This document shows positions 46,410 to 58,410 of a DNA stretch of 64,000 nucleotides, piece by piece. Within the stretch, counting starts at the first letter, position 1; each line of letters opens with the position of its first letter. Source of the stretch: Pomphorhynchus laevis (Eukaryota; Acanthocephala; Palaeacanthocephala; Echinorhynchida; Pomphorhynchidae). The position numbers and the translations under genes were made by a program. The notes under the pieces were generated by a model. That model did not search any database and had not been told where the DNA came from. It saw nothing but the letters and a program-made list of their open reading frames with translations. The stretch is from the NCBI GenBank assembly GCA_012934845.2, contig WNNJ02001434.1:62001-126000 (forward strand), given 5' to 3'.

Positions 46410-47499
46410 AAATATTTTAGTTCACTTTTTCCACTAATAATTAATTTAATTTTTTATTGATAACAATTTTTCATAAAAAATAAAGGACAACAGGGGTCAA
46501 TAAAAATGAGAAATAAGGGAAGAAATACATTAGTGAATGGAGAGGAAAATAGTTGAGAAAGAGAAAAGTTCAAGAAATATATGTATACGATGTTAGAAAA
46601 AAGGGGTAAAATTCATTATGATGTTTGGTATTATTAGGAAATTCTTCCAGATTAAAAATATTTTTTAATTGTTTGTTTAAAAGTCAATGATAATTATAAA
46701 TGTAGATATTTCAAGATTTTAAAAACAACAATAAATACAAAAACTAGGTACAAAAAACGAAGATTTAAAAAATTTAAAGAAAAATACGCTTCCAGGCATC
46801 GAATTTTTTGCTTAAATCCGAATTTAAAATATTTGTTATCAAAAAATATATTTCGATAAAACAGTTTTTATTGATCAGAATAAATCACAACAGTTAACTC
46901 TCTTATTTATTTGACTACAAGTCTCACGGACTTTAACCTTTTATTTACTAGTCAAAATCTTTGCAGCCAACGACAACCGGGTGTTTGTTAGTATCCCCAC
47001 ACCGCCTATCAACGCTTTTCCGTGGCAACTCCGAAATATTGCAAGATCCAACCTTGATTCAAAGGTTGAGTACCGGAACACAAATACTGAAGAGAGATAA
47101 CTTCGACTATTTCAAGACCGGAGGGAGCTATTTACCTCTCTCACTTGATTTCATTACTTTCCCTTCAATGAAGGAAGGTTTCATATTCTTTCTTTTAGAC
47201 TAGTATACTTCAATAACCGTCGACCTTTAGTTAACCCAATCTGCCAAACTGCCCGAGCTTACTAAACCTGCAACTTCGATTTCTATAATTAGTAATTCCA
47301 CTAGATCATGATATGTTCTACTTCATTTTACCCTAATCGCGTATCGTTCGTACTCGATTGCAACAACTAAACTATGGAATACCCTTTCCTCAAGTGTTTC
47401 TGCATTTTATTATCAAATAAATACAATATTATTATATTATATTATTTATTATATATATTATAATTTTTAAAGTTAAAAATTATTATTTCAATAAATTTA
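46410..47499. other. Intergenic
   Basis: AT-rich to about 46900; 46960-47330 is more balanced, with an open frame (QPTTTGCLLVSPHRLSTLF) that could be a decayed fragment but matches nothing I can name. Confidence 0.35.
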
Positions 47500-50400
47500 C
47501 ATTTGAAGTTCCCGCAAATGGGAATCAACATATTTCGTATTCACAATATGTTTAAAAGAAACTAATGATCATTGTGTAATTTGCAACTCAATGTCTATGA
47601 CCGAATGTACCGGTGCATTGAGTTTGGAACGCGGTGCTCGGAAACATTGTGATATCGACTTTGCGAGCGCAATTGCAATCTTCGTACGGAGCCACGTTAT
47701 TACCCTGGAAAATTCAGACTTGTGTTTTTTCGCTGATCTTTGTCGCTAACACACGTAGAGTTGCGTTTGCTGCTCTGCCTGCACCACCCGTCGACGCAAA
47801 CACTAATGGGCAGAAGGTACTGTGATCAACCTCACGTATCCTTTCCTCGTACTTGCTTCGCTTTCGTTGCTCATGATACTCGAAGCAAGCAGCCGACGAT
47901 CGCGATATATAGGATGGAGCTCCTTCGTTGAAAATGCATACGTCAAAAAACGTACGCTCCATCCTACCACCGAATAATCCACTGCACACAATATCAGGAC
48001 ATGCGTCTGGTCTTCGAGTTGTCGCATCATTGTCGAAACTTATTGTATCAGGAACACCAGATAGATTTGGCTCAGTGGCGACCCCAGAACACACGTCTGT
48101 GAGTACTTTTGATACAAGGTCGCGGATCTCATTATGACGTATCGTCAATAAACCGCCCTTTTGCATGACAATGCATGAACATTATTCAACTCTCCCCGCA
48201 TATACATTTTTTCTATCTTAGATGGGGTGTACCTTATAGACATTGAGTCACGAAACTCCGTTGTAGTCAGATGAAGTCCGTAATCATCAAGTGGAAGGGA
48301 TGTTAGTCAATTTGATTCCCCTTTTAGTGAAGCATATTCCAGGAGATGACTTATGTTCGGTTTGTCCATCTCAAGTGCCAAGCGAGCTAGTTTGTGCCGG
48401 TTGAAGTTAGCCGACTTTATTTGACCCGCCGCGTCCGATTGCAATTGTTCGGATTTTGTGGTATCCAATGGGCTACACAATTGCTTTGAAGATTTATATT
48501 TATGTTGTTAGACAACAACAGGATGTCTGATTCCAAGTCCACCCATATGGGGGCAGGGTGGACATATCCTCTTCCGTAAAGCTGTAGTTGCAAACTTTAC
48601 CAGCGAAGTCATTGATCAATGCGGCCAGCGTGGTGAACCAATCGCTATCACATCTCGTTGTTCTCATTAAGTGTGTCCAACGACATTGCAATGCTCTGGT
48701 GAATGCAAAATATGTGGAGTGAGCGTCACTATCCGCTGCCATGCTGAGTTTATCTACTTGGTTAGACACCATCCAAGTACCTTTTGTCTGACTTCTTGTT
48801 CAACGTAAGCCAAGGTACCTAAGGTGTGCCAAGCATCCTGATACCTTCACAAGTGATTGAGATCTTCTCATGGTCAAAAAGCATTTTTGACTTGCCAATA
48901 TTGTTGGAATGTGTAAGCAGCTTGGATTTTTCTGCGTTAATTATATAGCCATATTGAGGTCCGATTTACACGAGTATGTCCCATACTTTCAATTCTTCGA
49001 CAGGTCCAACGAAATTTCCGTCGTCGGCATACCATCTTGTTTGGTTTGTGTGATGTTTCCGTATATACGCCTTATTAACGGGATGGATAACGCAGCAAAA
49101 GCTGCCATGGCAAACTGGTTGCCCTGGGTTAAGCCTTTATTAGCACCAATGATACCCTCTTCAGTTGTCATCAAGGTGGTGCCAGCATAAATATTTTGCA
49201 GGACTTGGGCTAATGCTGGGCAAACAAATGATATGTTGGCTAATGCAACTTGGCGACTCACTCTTTTAAAAGCATTTACGGCGTTGACTGTCAAATTCCG
49301 AAGTTTTCGTCTACCGAAATGCGCTGGTTGCAGAATGAATTGCGTATTCTAAACTGAATCTTTGGGTGGCGCATAGTTGTTGAGTGCTTGCCACGGTTTG
49401 CCAGGGTTGTTTTACAATTTTCATTAATGCTTTGCCGATTAACCGCCTTAATATCTCTCCAACCCTTACAGGCCGAATTTCAGGGTTCTTGTTTATCGGA
49501 ACAAGACGACTTGCCACTAATGCTTCAATCACGGAGAAATCTATCTGCTCCGTAGCGATCCGTCGAGCTAACATTGCAATACTCTCAGCCAAAGCGGTAG
49601 AGTGAGACTTAAAAGAGCTGAGCATACGCTGGAAATCATGCGCGGTCATTCCCAAAGGACCTGCACCGCCTTGAGTCATCAGAGAAGCCACAACTATCTC
49701 TCTCTTGCGTCTATACCTCAGAACTCAACCGGATGGTGATACACACAGTCCTTAAGTGGTGCCTGCAGTTCCGCATCCCGTTTACAAATTGCGGCGCCTG
49801 GATGCAGATCGTTCAATATATCCCCGAGGGTGCGTCTATTTAATTCATCAAGAAGTGTGTAGACTGGACTTTGATTAAGGCATTGTTGATCCAGACAATT
49901 TATCACTGATTTCTTTTTGCCTGATATAACAAGGCTGATGAAACGTTGTTGCCACTGTTTTTGTGCCGGTCTGCTCCGTGAATTAGCAATTACCTTGCTT
50001 TGCAATGCACGCGCTTCACAGATGAGGTCATCAAGTTCGCCATTTTTCCACATGTTTAATCTGCGCTCTAAAGTTTTTCGAATAACTGATACATTTCTAG
50101 CAGGAATTCTTTGTAAAATGCATTGACACATTATTGCCGCTTCCTTCAATGCAAATACCTCACCATCCAATTTCCTTGCAACAGTCTCATATTTCGCACA
50201 AAGTAAGTCGATAAACACGTTGCTTACGGTGCAAAATGGAAGCGTGAATAAGTTTGGTCGCCAAGTGATAATCTCTCTGAAATTCTGATCGAGTTTACAG
50301 ATGTAAGGATCTGCTGGTTCTGAACGATCACCTTCATATTCACCCAACGTCGGCTGATCTACATTTGACCCGTGCTGACTGATTGTGACTTGAATTGCGC

Positions 50401-50560
50401 GTTGTGATCTTACTCGATTACAACATTCAGTGGCCACGCAATTGCGGCATGCATTTCCGGATTTAAAGCAGTGACACCTCTTGCATCTTGCCGCTTGTCC
50501 GTTGCAAGATCATCACTTTTGATCTGTTGCCGGCTTTCCTCTGGATATGTTGTCTTTTGG
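47500..50560 (-). mobile_element. RT family F element, second copy
   Basis: Antisense copy that extends further 5' than the one at 40-42.6 kb. From its 5' side: a cysteine cluster C......CKRCHCFKSGNACRNC (about 50430-50510), likely a zinc-binding motif. Then the N-terminal domain (49718-50437: WRPNLFTLPFCTVSNVFIDLL, LKEAAIMCQCILQRIPARN) and RT blocks GGAGPLGMTAHDFQRML, INKNPEIRPVRVGEILRRL (49311-49691), AFKRVSRQVAL, KGLTQGNQFAMAAFAALSIPL (about 49100) and MPTTEISL. The C-terminal region (47714-48166) has RPDACPDIVCSGLFGG, RTFFDVCIFN and AACFEYHEQRKRSKYEERI. The 3' tail (agttcccgcaaatggg on plus) is near 47510. It is broken in several places. Confidence 0.8.
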
Positions 50561-51329
50561 TGTGTTATTGTATGTTTATTATTTTTGTATAAAATTGTAA
50601 GAAATAACACAGTAAACTCTTCAAACGATATTGATTATTGCCAAACAGGAACTGCCTTTTTACAATCAACAATTATCTGCAAGTCGTGAGTTGTATGTAT
50701 ATTAAATGTAAGTATTTAATAATCAGGACAATTTTTTTTTAATTCCTGTCAATTTTTTCAATTTTTTAACCATATTAATATATTATAATATATTAATAAT
50801 TTATATAATACTATAATATATATCTTTTTAATTATTATATATTATATCAATATCATTAACAATTTAAAAAAGATTACTTCTATTTTTACATGATTCAAAC
50901 ATAAATATTATCATTTTTGCGGACTAAAGTAACCATATTGTTTTATTAAATGTGACATTTTATTGGACGTAAAACAACGTACCTTTATTATTTATGTCAT
51001 TGTATGATGTAACTGAAGATGATAGTGCAGCAAATATTTTTAGTAATGTACAATAGTGATTGATACACGGTCCTTATCACCTTTTGCCGATCTTAGGAAT
51101 GCGGGCTTTAAAGATCCGATTAATAAAATTGGCATTATAGAATAAAATTCAATCAATAAAATTGACATCTTTGCAGAGTTATAGTAACAAGGTTTTTTTC
51201 AAAATTAACCGTTTCTATAATTTATATTTTAATTTTATTATTTCATGTAATTACTATCTTCTAAATATTATTAAACAAGTACATGTCATAGTTTCGGCTG
51301 TTTTGATGGGTCATAAATATCTTTAGTTT
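50561..51329. other. Intergenic, AT-rich
   Basis: TA-rich runs at about 50770-50860; no gene or repeat recognised. Confidence 0.4.
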
Positions 51330-51610
51330 GTTATTCCAAGATAAATCCAATTGCGACATACCACCTTGAAAATCTTCGACTTAAGCGCAACGGCAATTTT
51401 CTCAAGTAAAGCATTTCAAAGATTTTATGCCCTATGCGTTAATCGATATATATTGCGTGTAAATTACTGTGAGGAAGTTTATATAGTTCTCTATGGTGTC
51501 TTCTATGTCGAAATGCACAAGCCTGTATGCGTCTGATGTCTTTTTTTCTGCACGAGTCTGATGGGTAACCATCAGAAGCATGCACACTTGATCTCATTGT
51601 ACATATTCTC
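51330..51610 (+). repeat. Repeat shared with 33.6-33.8 kb
   Basis: The segment 51418-51610 shares 'atgcgttaatcgatatat', 'gaagtttatatagt' and 'gatgggtaaccatca' with the reverse complement of 33.6-33.8 kb. The core-repeat structured block is absent here. Confidence 0.7.
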
Positions 51611-52253
51611 AAGTGTTACTGCATGATTATCAAATATACAATTTAATAAAGTTTATTTCTATTTATCCAGAATTCAAATTTATAAAGATTGTCATTTTAG
51701 TTGACATGAAAGTGATCATAGTTGCCACTTTAAAAAATCATTATTTATTATTTTTAATGAAATATTTTATATTTTATATTGTGTCATCTACATTATATCG
51801 AATTTTATATTTCCATATTTCTTCGTTTATATTTTACAAATCGTTCGAACACTGGACTTGAACATATGTACACTCATCAATTAAGCTCGCGTTTGGAGAC
51901 ACGGTGTTTACAGTGGACTTCTTAGCTTTAGACTTTGATGTTTTTCGTGTCATCATATAATATTTGCAGTGATTTGTTATTTCTCTTTTATTTTATCAAT
52001 GTAAAAATATGGATTTCAATTTATCCAAGCTAAAATAGTCTTTGATGTTTATTTCGCAACCGAAATTAATCTCAGTAATTGCAAGTAATTATAATCTCTT
52101 TTTTTTCGGTGATATTTTAACTTCTGAAATGTTTTTCTATAATCTATCTTATTAGTTTATCATCCTGTTTTATTTTTAATAAAAGCAATCAATAGTATCT
52201 ATTCTCAACGAAAAACTTGTAGATTAATAGTTTTGGATATCATACAAGCAACA
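51611..52253. other. 5' flank of COQ4, AT-rich
   Basis: No repeat recognised. No TTTCAG acceptor stands close to the COQ4 ATG, unlike the S27a gene. Confidence 0.4.
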
Positions 52254-52991
52254 ATGCCTGATCAGTTAGATCAAAATAAGGTGGTACAGTGTGAAGACTA
52301 CATACCGATAAGCGATTTTCAGAGAAAATTATTAACGGTCGGATCCGGTTTAATTTGCATGTTTAATCCCACCAGAGGATGTCAAATAGCCACATTTGGT
52401 GAAGTCAGTTCATCTCCACATCTGCTATCAAATATACGTGACCAAATGCTTGCCGATAACAATGGTCTTCGTATTTTGCAAGATAAACCACTAATTACAG
52501 ATAATACGGTTGAATTGGCAGGTCTGCGAGATCTCCCAATTCACACTTTTGGCCGTCACTATTATAACTTCTTAACTTATTACAATTATTCACCGAATGA
52601 GCGCCGTAAAGTTTACTTTGTAGAGGACGCTGAATTGGCCTATGTGCTAAGGCGATATCGACAGATTCATGACTTGACTCATGTTTTGCTGGGAATGCCT
52701 ACAAATCTGCTCGGTGAAATTACAGTCAAAAAATTTGAGGGCATGCAATTAAAGTTACCACTGTGTATTTTAGGATCCACATTTGCTACACTTAGATTGG
52801 GGCCAAAACACACGTCAAAGTATTTGAAAGTGGTTTTACCCTGGGTCATGCAGAACGCACGCCAATGTAGAAAACTATTAATGAACGTTTATTTCGAGAA
52901 AGAATGGAACACACCGATTGATCAATTGCGTTATAGACTGAATTTAAGGTCAGCTCCGGATGATATCAAGGGTAAATGGATTGTGGATTAA
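52254..52991 (+). CDS. COQ4: Ubiquinone biosynthesis protein COQ4
   Basis: COQ4 belongs to the mitochondrial coenzyme Q synthesis complex, where it helps organise the other COQ proteins; it is peripheral on the matrix side of the inner membrane. The 245-residue single exon covers essentially the whole domain: LLSNIRDQMLADNNGLRILQ, LPIHTFGRHYYNFL, VYFVEDAELAYVLRRYRQ, then the signature HDLTH (residues 139-143) followed by MPTNLLGE, giving the family's HDxxH-x11-E metal site with E155. Further family blocks are LPLCILGSTFATLRL and LPWVMQNARQCRKLLMNVYF. The start is the ATG at 52254; an in-frame TTG lies 21 bases upstream but there is no earlier ATG. A mitochondrial presequence is not obvious, so an upstream exon cannot be excluded. 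Confidence 0.95.
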   Translation: MPDQLDQNKVVQCEDYIPISDFQRKLLTVGSGLICMFNPTRGCQIATFGEVSSSPHLLSNIRDQMLADNNGLRILQDKPLITDNTVELAGLRDLPIHTFGRHYYNFLTYYNYSPNERRKVYFVEDAELAYVLRRYRQIHDLTHVLLGMPTNLLGEITVKKFEGMQLKLPLCILGSTFATLRLGPKHTSKYLKVVLPWVMQNARQCRKLLMNVYFEKEWNTPIDQLRYRLNLRSAPDDIKGKWIVD

Positions 52992-53386
52992 TTCGATCAT
53001 CTCCGGTCTTATTTCGTGTTCATATATCGATTATATTAGTTATAGATGAAATTAGTTGTATATTTGACAAGCTGTAACACAAAATTTAAATCTGAACGTT
53101 TTTCTAATTTTTAAACCAACATAATTTATTTTTCATTTCAACTATAATCTTTCACTGTAGAAAAAAATAGGTTCATTATCGTATTTTATTATTGTGTTAA
53201 TTGGATTATAATTGTAATCGATATAATGTAATCGGTTATATTTATAATTTATTATAATTATAATCGATTATAATTATAATCGATACAGATGCGATATCTC
53301 ATCTACTATGTGATAGTTCATCTTACATTAGTTATCTTTGGGTTAAAAGTATAGCCTCGTCGGAGTAATGAACGTTAACATTATAG

Positions 53387-54521
53387 ATGAGATTTCCTTG
53401 CTTTGCTGCTGGAGGTTTGCTACAATATAAGACAAATAAAAACGGTTTTTCAGAAATCGGAGCTAGTACTTTATCGTCAGATGGACACTTGTATCACAAG
53501 TTTACAATTCAATTAACATCTACTGATATACTTGGAATACACGATGATCTACTTTTAACTGATAGTGGTTGTCTTTTCGATCTCAACAACGGAGCTCTTT
53601 TAACTTCAATAGATCTAATTCAGGATCATCGCCACTTTCAAGTTCTTAAAGAATGCAATCAATTTACAATTGCTGAACTGAATAGCGGGCGTGAATCGAT
53701 ATCTAAATTGATTTTTTTGAACTTAGTTGATATGTTAACGAAAATAATCGAACTGAAAACGATGCTAAAATTGCCACTACTTCTTTGTAGGAATAACGTT
53801 GTCATAGATCGTCTAGGAAGAGGATTACTTTTACCAAAATGTTGTGAACTAAACGTTAAGAATTTTATTCCTCCTTTGTTGAATTGCGTTGCTCTGGACG
53901 TATTGAATCAATGCAGCATTGACTTGAATTGCAATCTGCGTGGTAATTGTGTTGCTGCTATTTACTCTGAATCGATGAATCAAAGCAAAATATACATAGC
54001 TAAAGATGGCCATTTGATTGGGAGACCAATTGCTGAGCTCGATGGGGAAGTTAGTGAGCTTATATATTTACAATTAAGAAAGTGTGTCGTCTTGTTTATG
54101 GTGAATACAAATTCAGAAGCAATTGTTAATATTGTCGAGTTACATCAAGGACAGGTATATTTCCATAAAATACCAGATGGTAACTACACTATGATGTGAT
54201 TAGTTGACTAAATTAAACGCTAACTTGGTTTGTGTTGCTGAACGAAAATGCATTTTGCAATTAGATGATCGACTTAAATCTTACATCATTCTAGAAGAAT
54301 CACTAAATAATGCAATGTATCACGATGAATTTAAAGACGTAGGTGTTATCCATCTTATAATTATCTTTTAGATCAAAAAGACAATTTTATACAAAAGATA
54401 TATTGTAATAATCTTAAATCAAATCATTCAACTAAAATTATGTGGTTTATACTATCAGAAAGCTGAAGTTGTCGTCTTTAATTTAAATATGCGTTATTAT
54501 TTAAAAGGATTATTTAAGTGA
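53387..54521 (+). CDS. Unrecognised intron-containing protein, about 350 residues
   Basis: A long frame (53387-54154) continues through two short GT-AG introns that keep phase 0: exon 2 is 54204-54338 (intron of 49 nt) and exon 3 is 54372-54521 (intron of 33 nt, shorter than usual). Exon 1 has many short hydrophobic strands (YHKFTIQLTSTDILGIHDDL, CLFDLNNGALLTSIDLI, KSKIYIAKDGHLIGRP, CVVLFMVNTNSEAIVNIVEL), suggesting a beta-rich, possibly propeller-like fold. Exon 3 reads IKKTILYKRYIVIILNQIIQ ... YYLKGLFK. I do not recognise the family. The ATG follows a possible acceptor (ttatag), so upstream exons may exist. It lies about 400 bases after COQ4 on the same strand, but nothing shows they share a transcript. 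Confidence 0.6.
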
Positions 54522-54835
54522 TTTAGTCGTAGATCCATATGTAATTTTCTCTTTCTAATATATCTGTTTTATATTTTTAAAGTAAAAGACATTACATTGA
54601 CTTCTAAATTCTTCCGGTTGTTTTCAATACTTTTCTCTTCTGTTGTAAATGTAAAGTTGCTTATCTATTTATCCAATGTAATGCCATTTCAATTTGAGCT
54701 GTCTAAGAGTCTTTTTTCCGCACCCAGCAGTAGAGAGTATCTTCTATTGATAAGCCAAAAATATGGCGAAGTTCCTTAGAAATTGAATTAATTCATAACT
54801 GTGTAAAAACTAAATCTAAACAATATAAATATATG

Positions 54836-55580
54836 AAATACATGTTTCGATACATTGATGATATATGTGTATTTATAGAAAAAAAATAAAACCAATATTA
54901 ATGATAAAGAAGGTGTATATCTAGATATGAACATTAAATTAACATTAACTAAAACTACTATTAATTTATATCGTAAAGATGACATAAATTTACAAGAAAC
55001 ATATTTTTGCATGAAAATAAATGAATTTATAAATTATTTAAATAATAAATAAATTTTTAGAATATAAATACGTACGATTTTTGTACGCTTTTTACAAATC
55101 TAGATTTTGCAGATATTAAAGTGGAGTTAGAAAAATTAATTAATCTTATATTCGGAAAAGAAATATAAAGCTTATCTAAAAAAATAAATAATCAAGTAAA
55201 TATAAATGAATAAAATTGAATTAAAAGAATCCTTAAATAATTTGATAAATCAAAAGTATTTAAAAGTAGGGACATCTATATTTAGACAAGTATTTAATTC
55301 TAATAATTTTTATTCAATTAGTGAACACATTTATCCAGAAAGCCTTATTCTTAACAAAACCAATATTAATGATAAAGAAGGTGTATATCTAGATATGAAC
55401 ATTAAATTAACATTAACTAAAACTATTATTAATTTATATCGTAAAGATGACATATTTAAATTTACAAGAAACATATTTTTGCATGAGCATTTCTGCTCAT
55501 TTAAGAATTGCAACAATATGTAATGATATTGGCTTTCTTCAAAATCATTTAAATAATTTAATAGATACATATTTTAAAGT
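54836..55580 (+). mobile_element. Relics of a YIDD-type reverse transcriptase
   Basis: Fossil fragments of one RT family: KYMFRYIDDICVFIEKK (54836-54885) and two partly duplicated copies of NINDKEGVYLDMNIKLTLTK then INLYRKDD (about 54893-55010 and 55350-55480), plus LINQKYLKVGTSIFRQV (55240). The YIDD box followed by a YLDMNIK and an LYRK block resembles Penelope-like RTs and their relatives; the exact family is uncertain. It is clearly broken and old, with part of it duplicated about 470 bp apart. Confidence 0.65.
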
Positions 55581-56204
55581 AGGTTACTATTAAAATAACA
55601 TCAAGTAGAAAATAGTAAAATAAAATAGCGATTGACACTTTTTGTGTGTGATTTTTATGACATATTTACAGTAATAGAAACAAAATTCAAATAATAAAAT
55701 GTAAAATGAAAATTTATTAAAATTATGTTTACTTAATAATTTTTTACTTAAAAGTTAAACTTTATAAATTTTCATAATAAAATTTATGAAAATTTAATAT
55801 ACATACCAAATTTATAATTTTAATTCAAATTTATAATTATAATAAGCCGACTGTTACAAATTTTTTCAAATTTATTGAAATGAATCAACGTAAATTGTAT
55901 CGTATTTTTACATTAATTATTACATCAACATGAATTTTATTGTAATAAAATTAATTAATTAATCTATAATTAATTAATTTACATTAATTTATAATCTGTC
56001 AAATTTATAATTATAATAAGTTTTAATAGCAATATTTTCATGTATATTTTATTTTATTTTTGATATCGAAAATTTTAATTTTAATATTTGACTTATTTTA
56101 ATTTGTAACTTGTTGAAGAATAATGTGTTCATGATATTGAAATATAAAAATATGATAATAATACGTAATATTATAATGATTATATATTATGATAATATCA
56201 TTTA
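55581..56204. other. AT-rich, nothing recognised
   Basis: Very AT-rich sequence without a recognisable gene. Confidence 0.4.
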
Positions 56205-56345
56205 ATAAAAATCAATTTTTATGAATTGACTAATAAATAATTTACGATGCATTCGAATAAAGAATATAGGTCATCTGGAGGAACTATTATGTTTTCGACC
56301 CAACATGGCAATTAGGCCGAAGAATATTATATTAAAAATGATGCT
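56205..56345 (+). repeat. Core-repeat fragment
   Basis: Contains 'tgaattgactaataaataat', 'ggtcatctggaggaactatt' and 'acccaacatggcaattaggc', matching the structured part of the core repeat with substitutions. Confidence 0.75.
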
Positions 56346-56359
56346 AAATAAATATTTAA

Positions 56360-56644
56360 TTATTTAATAATATAATTAAATAATTTTAAACGATTATTTT
56401 TGATAATCCAAAAATATGAAAAAATACCCCGAGGAGTTAAAAATATGGCGAAATGGCTTAGAATTTGAATTAATTCATAACTGTTTAACAATAAATTTTT
56501 AAGTGTTGATACAAAACCAATATTTTTACCCTTTTTAAAAAGTATATCTTTATTGAAACAAGGAACAATGTGATTTACAGGAGAGCTCTGAGAATATATA
56601 TTGCGCAAGCGAACAAACTCATTTGGAATCCATCGATAAATCAA
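56360..56644 (-). other. Open frame of uncertain nature
   Basis: The minus frame reads YRWIPNEFVRLRNIYSQSSPVN and IVPCFNKDILFKKGKNIGF, which looks more protein-like than the surroundings. The plus strand here also shares about 60 bp with 54760-54820 ('aaaaatatggcgaa' and 'ttgaattaattcataact'), so this is probably a piece of the same old repeat as the RT relics rather than an exon. Confidence 0.25.
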
Positions 56645-57639
56645 TTCATAAGCAATTACAGGTATTATATTTTCATGATCGACGATGTAAAGTTTTTACT
56701 GCTTTCAGTTAATCATTGCTTTGGTTCGTGAATCTGAAAACCTTCTTAACGTACATCTAGCTACTATCAAAAGATGGTTCGCACAAGTTCAGTTCTTATT
56801 ATGCTCTTTATCATGTGATATTTAATAAAAATATATTTATTAAGAACGAAAACGTCAAATCTGTAAATTGTGTCTACTCATTTTGGATGTTTGGCCGAAA
56901 ATGCTACGTTTTATCGTGGTTAGCTTAAATTCAGTTTATAACTTATGCTTTTTTTAATGCTATCTGTTTTAAATTTTAAATAGTCAAAATATTTGTTATA
57001 ATAGAAAATTTCTGATTAAATATTAATCTAAAATATATATTAATTAATTTTACTAGCGTCATAGAGTGGCACGATGGGTATTATTAATCGTAATATTCAA
57101 ATTAGATTTTAAAAACAACATTTTTTTGATTTATTACAGCAAAACGAAACAGGTACCTTTTGACAGACAATTGTTTGAAATGTGACCGGACAAAAAAGCG
57201 TGCGCTTCGAAAAGTTGAATGTTATTAATTGAAATAAATTATTCTGTTTTTAAATTGTATTTTAAATATTACAATTGATAAAATCTCGGTAATGATTAAT
57301 CGGTACATTTTTGCTGTTTATATTATAGATTAAGATTATATTATATGGATTATGTGGATATTTTAAAGCTATAAAACTTAACCAGTATATTGATATAATT
57401 AATAATTAAATAATTTATTATTAATGCATGCCTAATTTTATTTTAAAAATGTGGTTAGTAAAACTGAAATATTTGTTGATTTTACTCCTTAGTCATGCGT
57501 ATTTTATGCGCTAATTATTTAAGCATTCATTTAATCAAAACGACATAATAAAATAATTATTATCTCCGAGTCTACGGATTATATAAATATAATAAATAAA
57601 TAATTATTGGAATTGAATCAAAGAAAAAGACGAAATTAT
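56645..57639. other. AT-rich, nothing recognised
   Basis: No gene or repeat recognised. Confidence 0.4.
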
Positions 57640-57735
57640 TTTGGATATTTCGCTAACTACTGTTAGCATCTGAAGATGCTAACAGTAGTTAGCGAAATAT
57701 AAAAAATAATTTCCGCTTTTCTTTGATGCTAACAA
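57600..57735. repeat. Head-to-head palindromic element
   Basis: A long imperfect palindrome centred near 57671. Each arm contains gaatcaaagaaaa, an A/T spacer, gatatttcgctaac and tgttagcatct or complements. The plus-strand half from 57670 reads CTGAAGA, T, GCTAAC/GTTAGC stem, GAAATAT. Confidence 0.85.
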
Positions 57736-57750
57736 AGAAAAGTTATTTTT

Positions 57751-57786
57751 ATTAGATTTATTTATTAATTTAACTTGGATGCATAT
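57751..57786 (+). repeat. Solo terminus of the palindromic MITE
   Basis: About 35 bp, 'ttattagatttatttatt' then 'aatttaacttggatgcat', identical to the sequence at 58161-58195 that begins the palindromic element. Confidence 0.7.
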
Positions 57787-58177
57787 ATAATCCACACAGC
57801 AAGTAATTTATACATTCGCATACTTCTACGCAACTAAAACCTCGGGTAAAAATAAAAGTTTAATTACTAATATCAAATAAATCAATAAATCTATTAATGC
57901 ATAAGTTATTTTATTTATACATCTTGCTTCTCGGCGTCAATCATTTGAATAATAATATCAAATTGAATCCGTACTCGAAAAGACCACACATTGAAAATCG
58001 ATTACTCAAAAATGCAGAATATAAAGGATGTGAATTAGATTAAGAATCAGTCCATATTATCATGCTATCTATGAAGTGACACTTTTCAAAATTAAATAAG
58101 GTAGACAACCGGATTGCGTAAATTCAGAATGTGGAATTAAGGATTAATAATCGCTATTTTTTATTAGATTTATTTAT

Positions 58178-58410
58178 TAATTTAACTTGGATGCATCTGT
58201 GAACTGAAACTCTTCTGGTGGTGGCACAATGTTATCTTCACAGCTATTGTTCCTATTTTTGATACAGCAGGACGCTACTAATCAATCTGGGTTATCCAGA
58301 CTGGTTAGTAGCGTCCTGCTGTATCGAACATAGAAAGAATACATGTGAGGATAATATTGTGCCACAACCAGAAGAATTTCAGCTCACAGATGCATTCAAG
58401 TTAAATTAAA
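58178..58410. mobile_element. Palindromic MITE-like element, copy 1
   Basis: About 233 bp with arms of about 110 bp that pair nearly throughout: 'aatttaacttggatgcatct' at one end, its complement ('agatgcattcaagttaaatt') at the other. The arms also share ggcacaat.ttatc.tcaca and 'gatacagcaggacgctacta', and the centre reads 'caatctgggttatccagact'. No coding capacity. It is probably a non-autonomous fold-back DNA element; no target duplication was confirmed. Confidence 0.8.

Noticed and set aside
53190-53290. Possible regulatory palindrome cluster (TATAATCGATTATAAT)
   Set aside because: It is a simple AT/ATCG microsatellite expansion; nothing ties it to COQ4 regulation.
54597-54779. 60-residue open frame (FELSKSLFSAPSSREYLLLISQ)
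   Set aside because: It lacks splice context with the gene upstream and its end overlaps sequence shared with 56.44 kb, so it is probably part of an old repeat.
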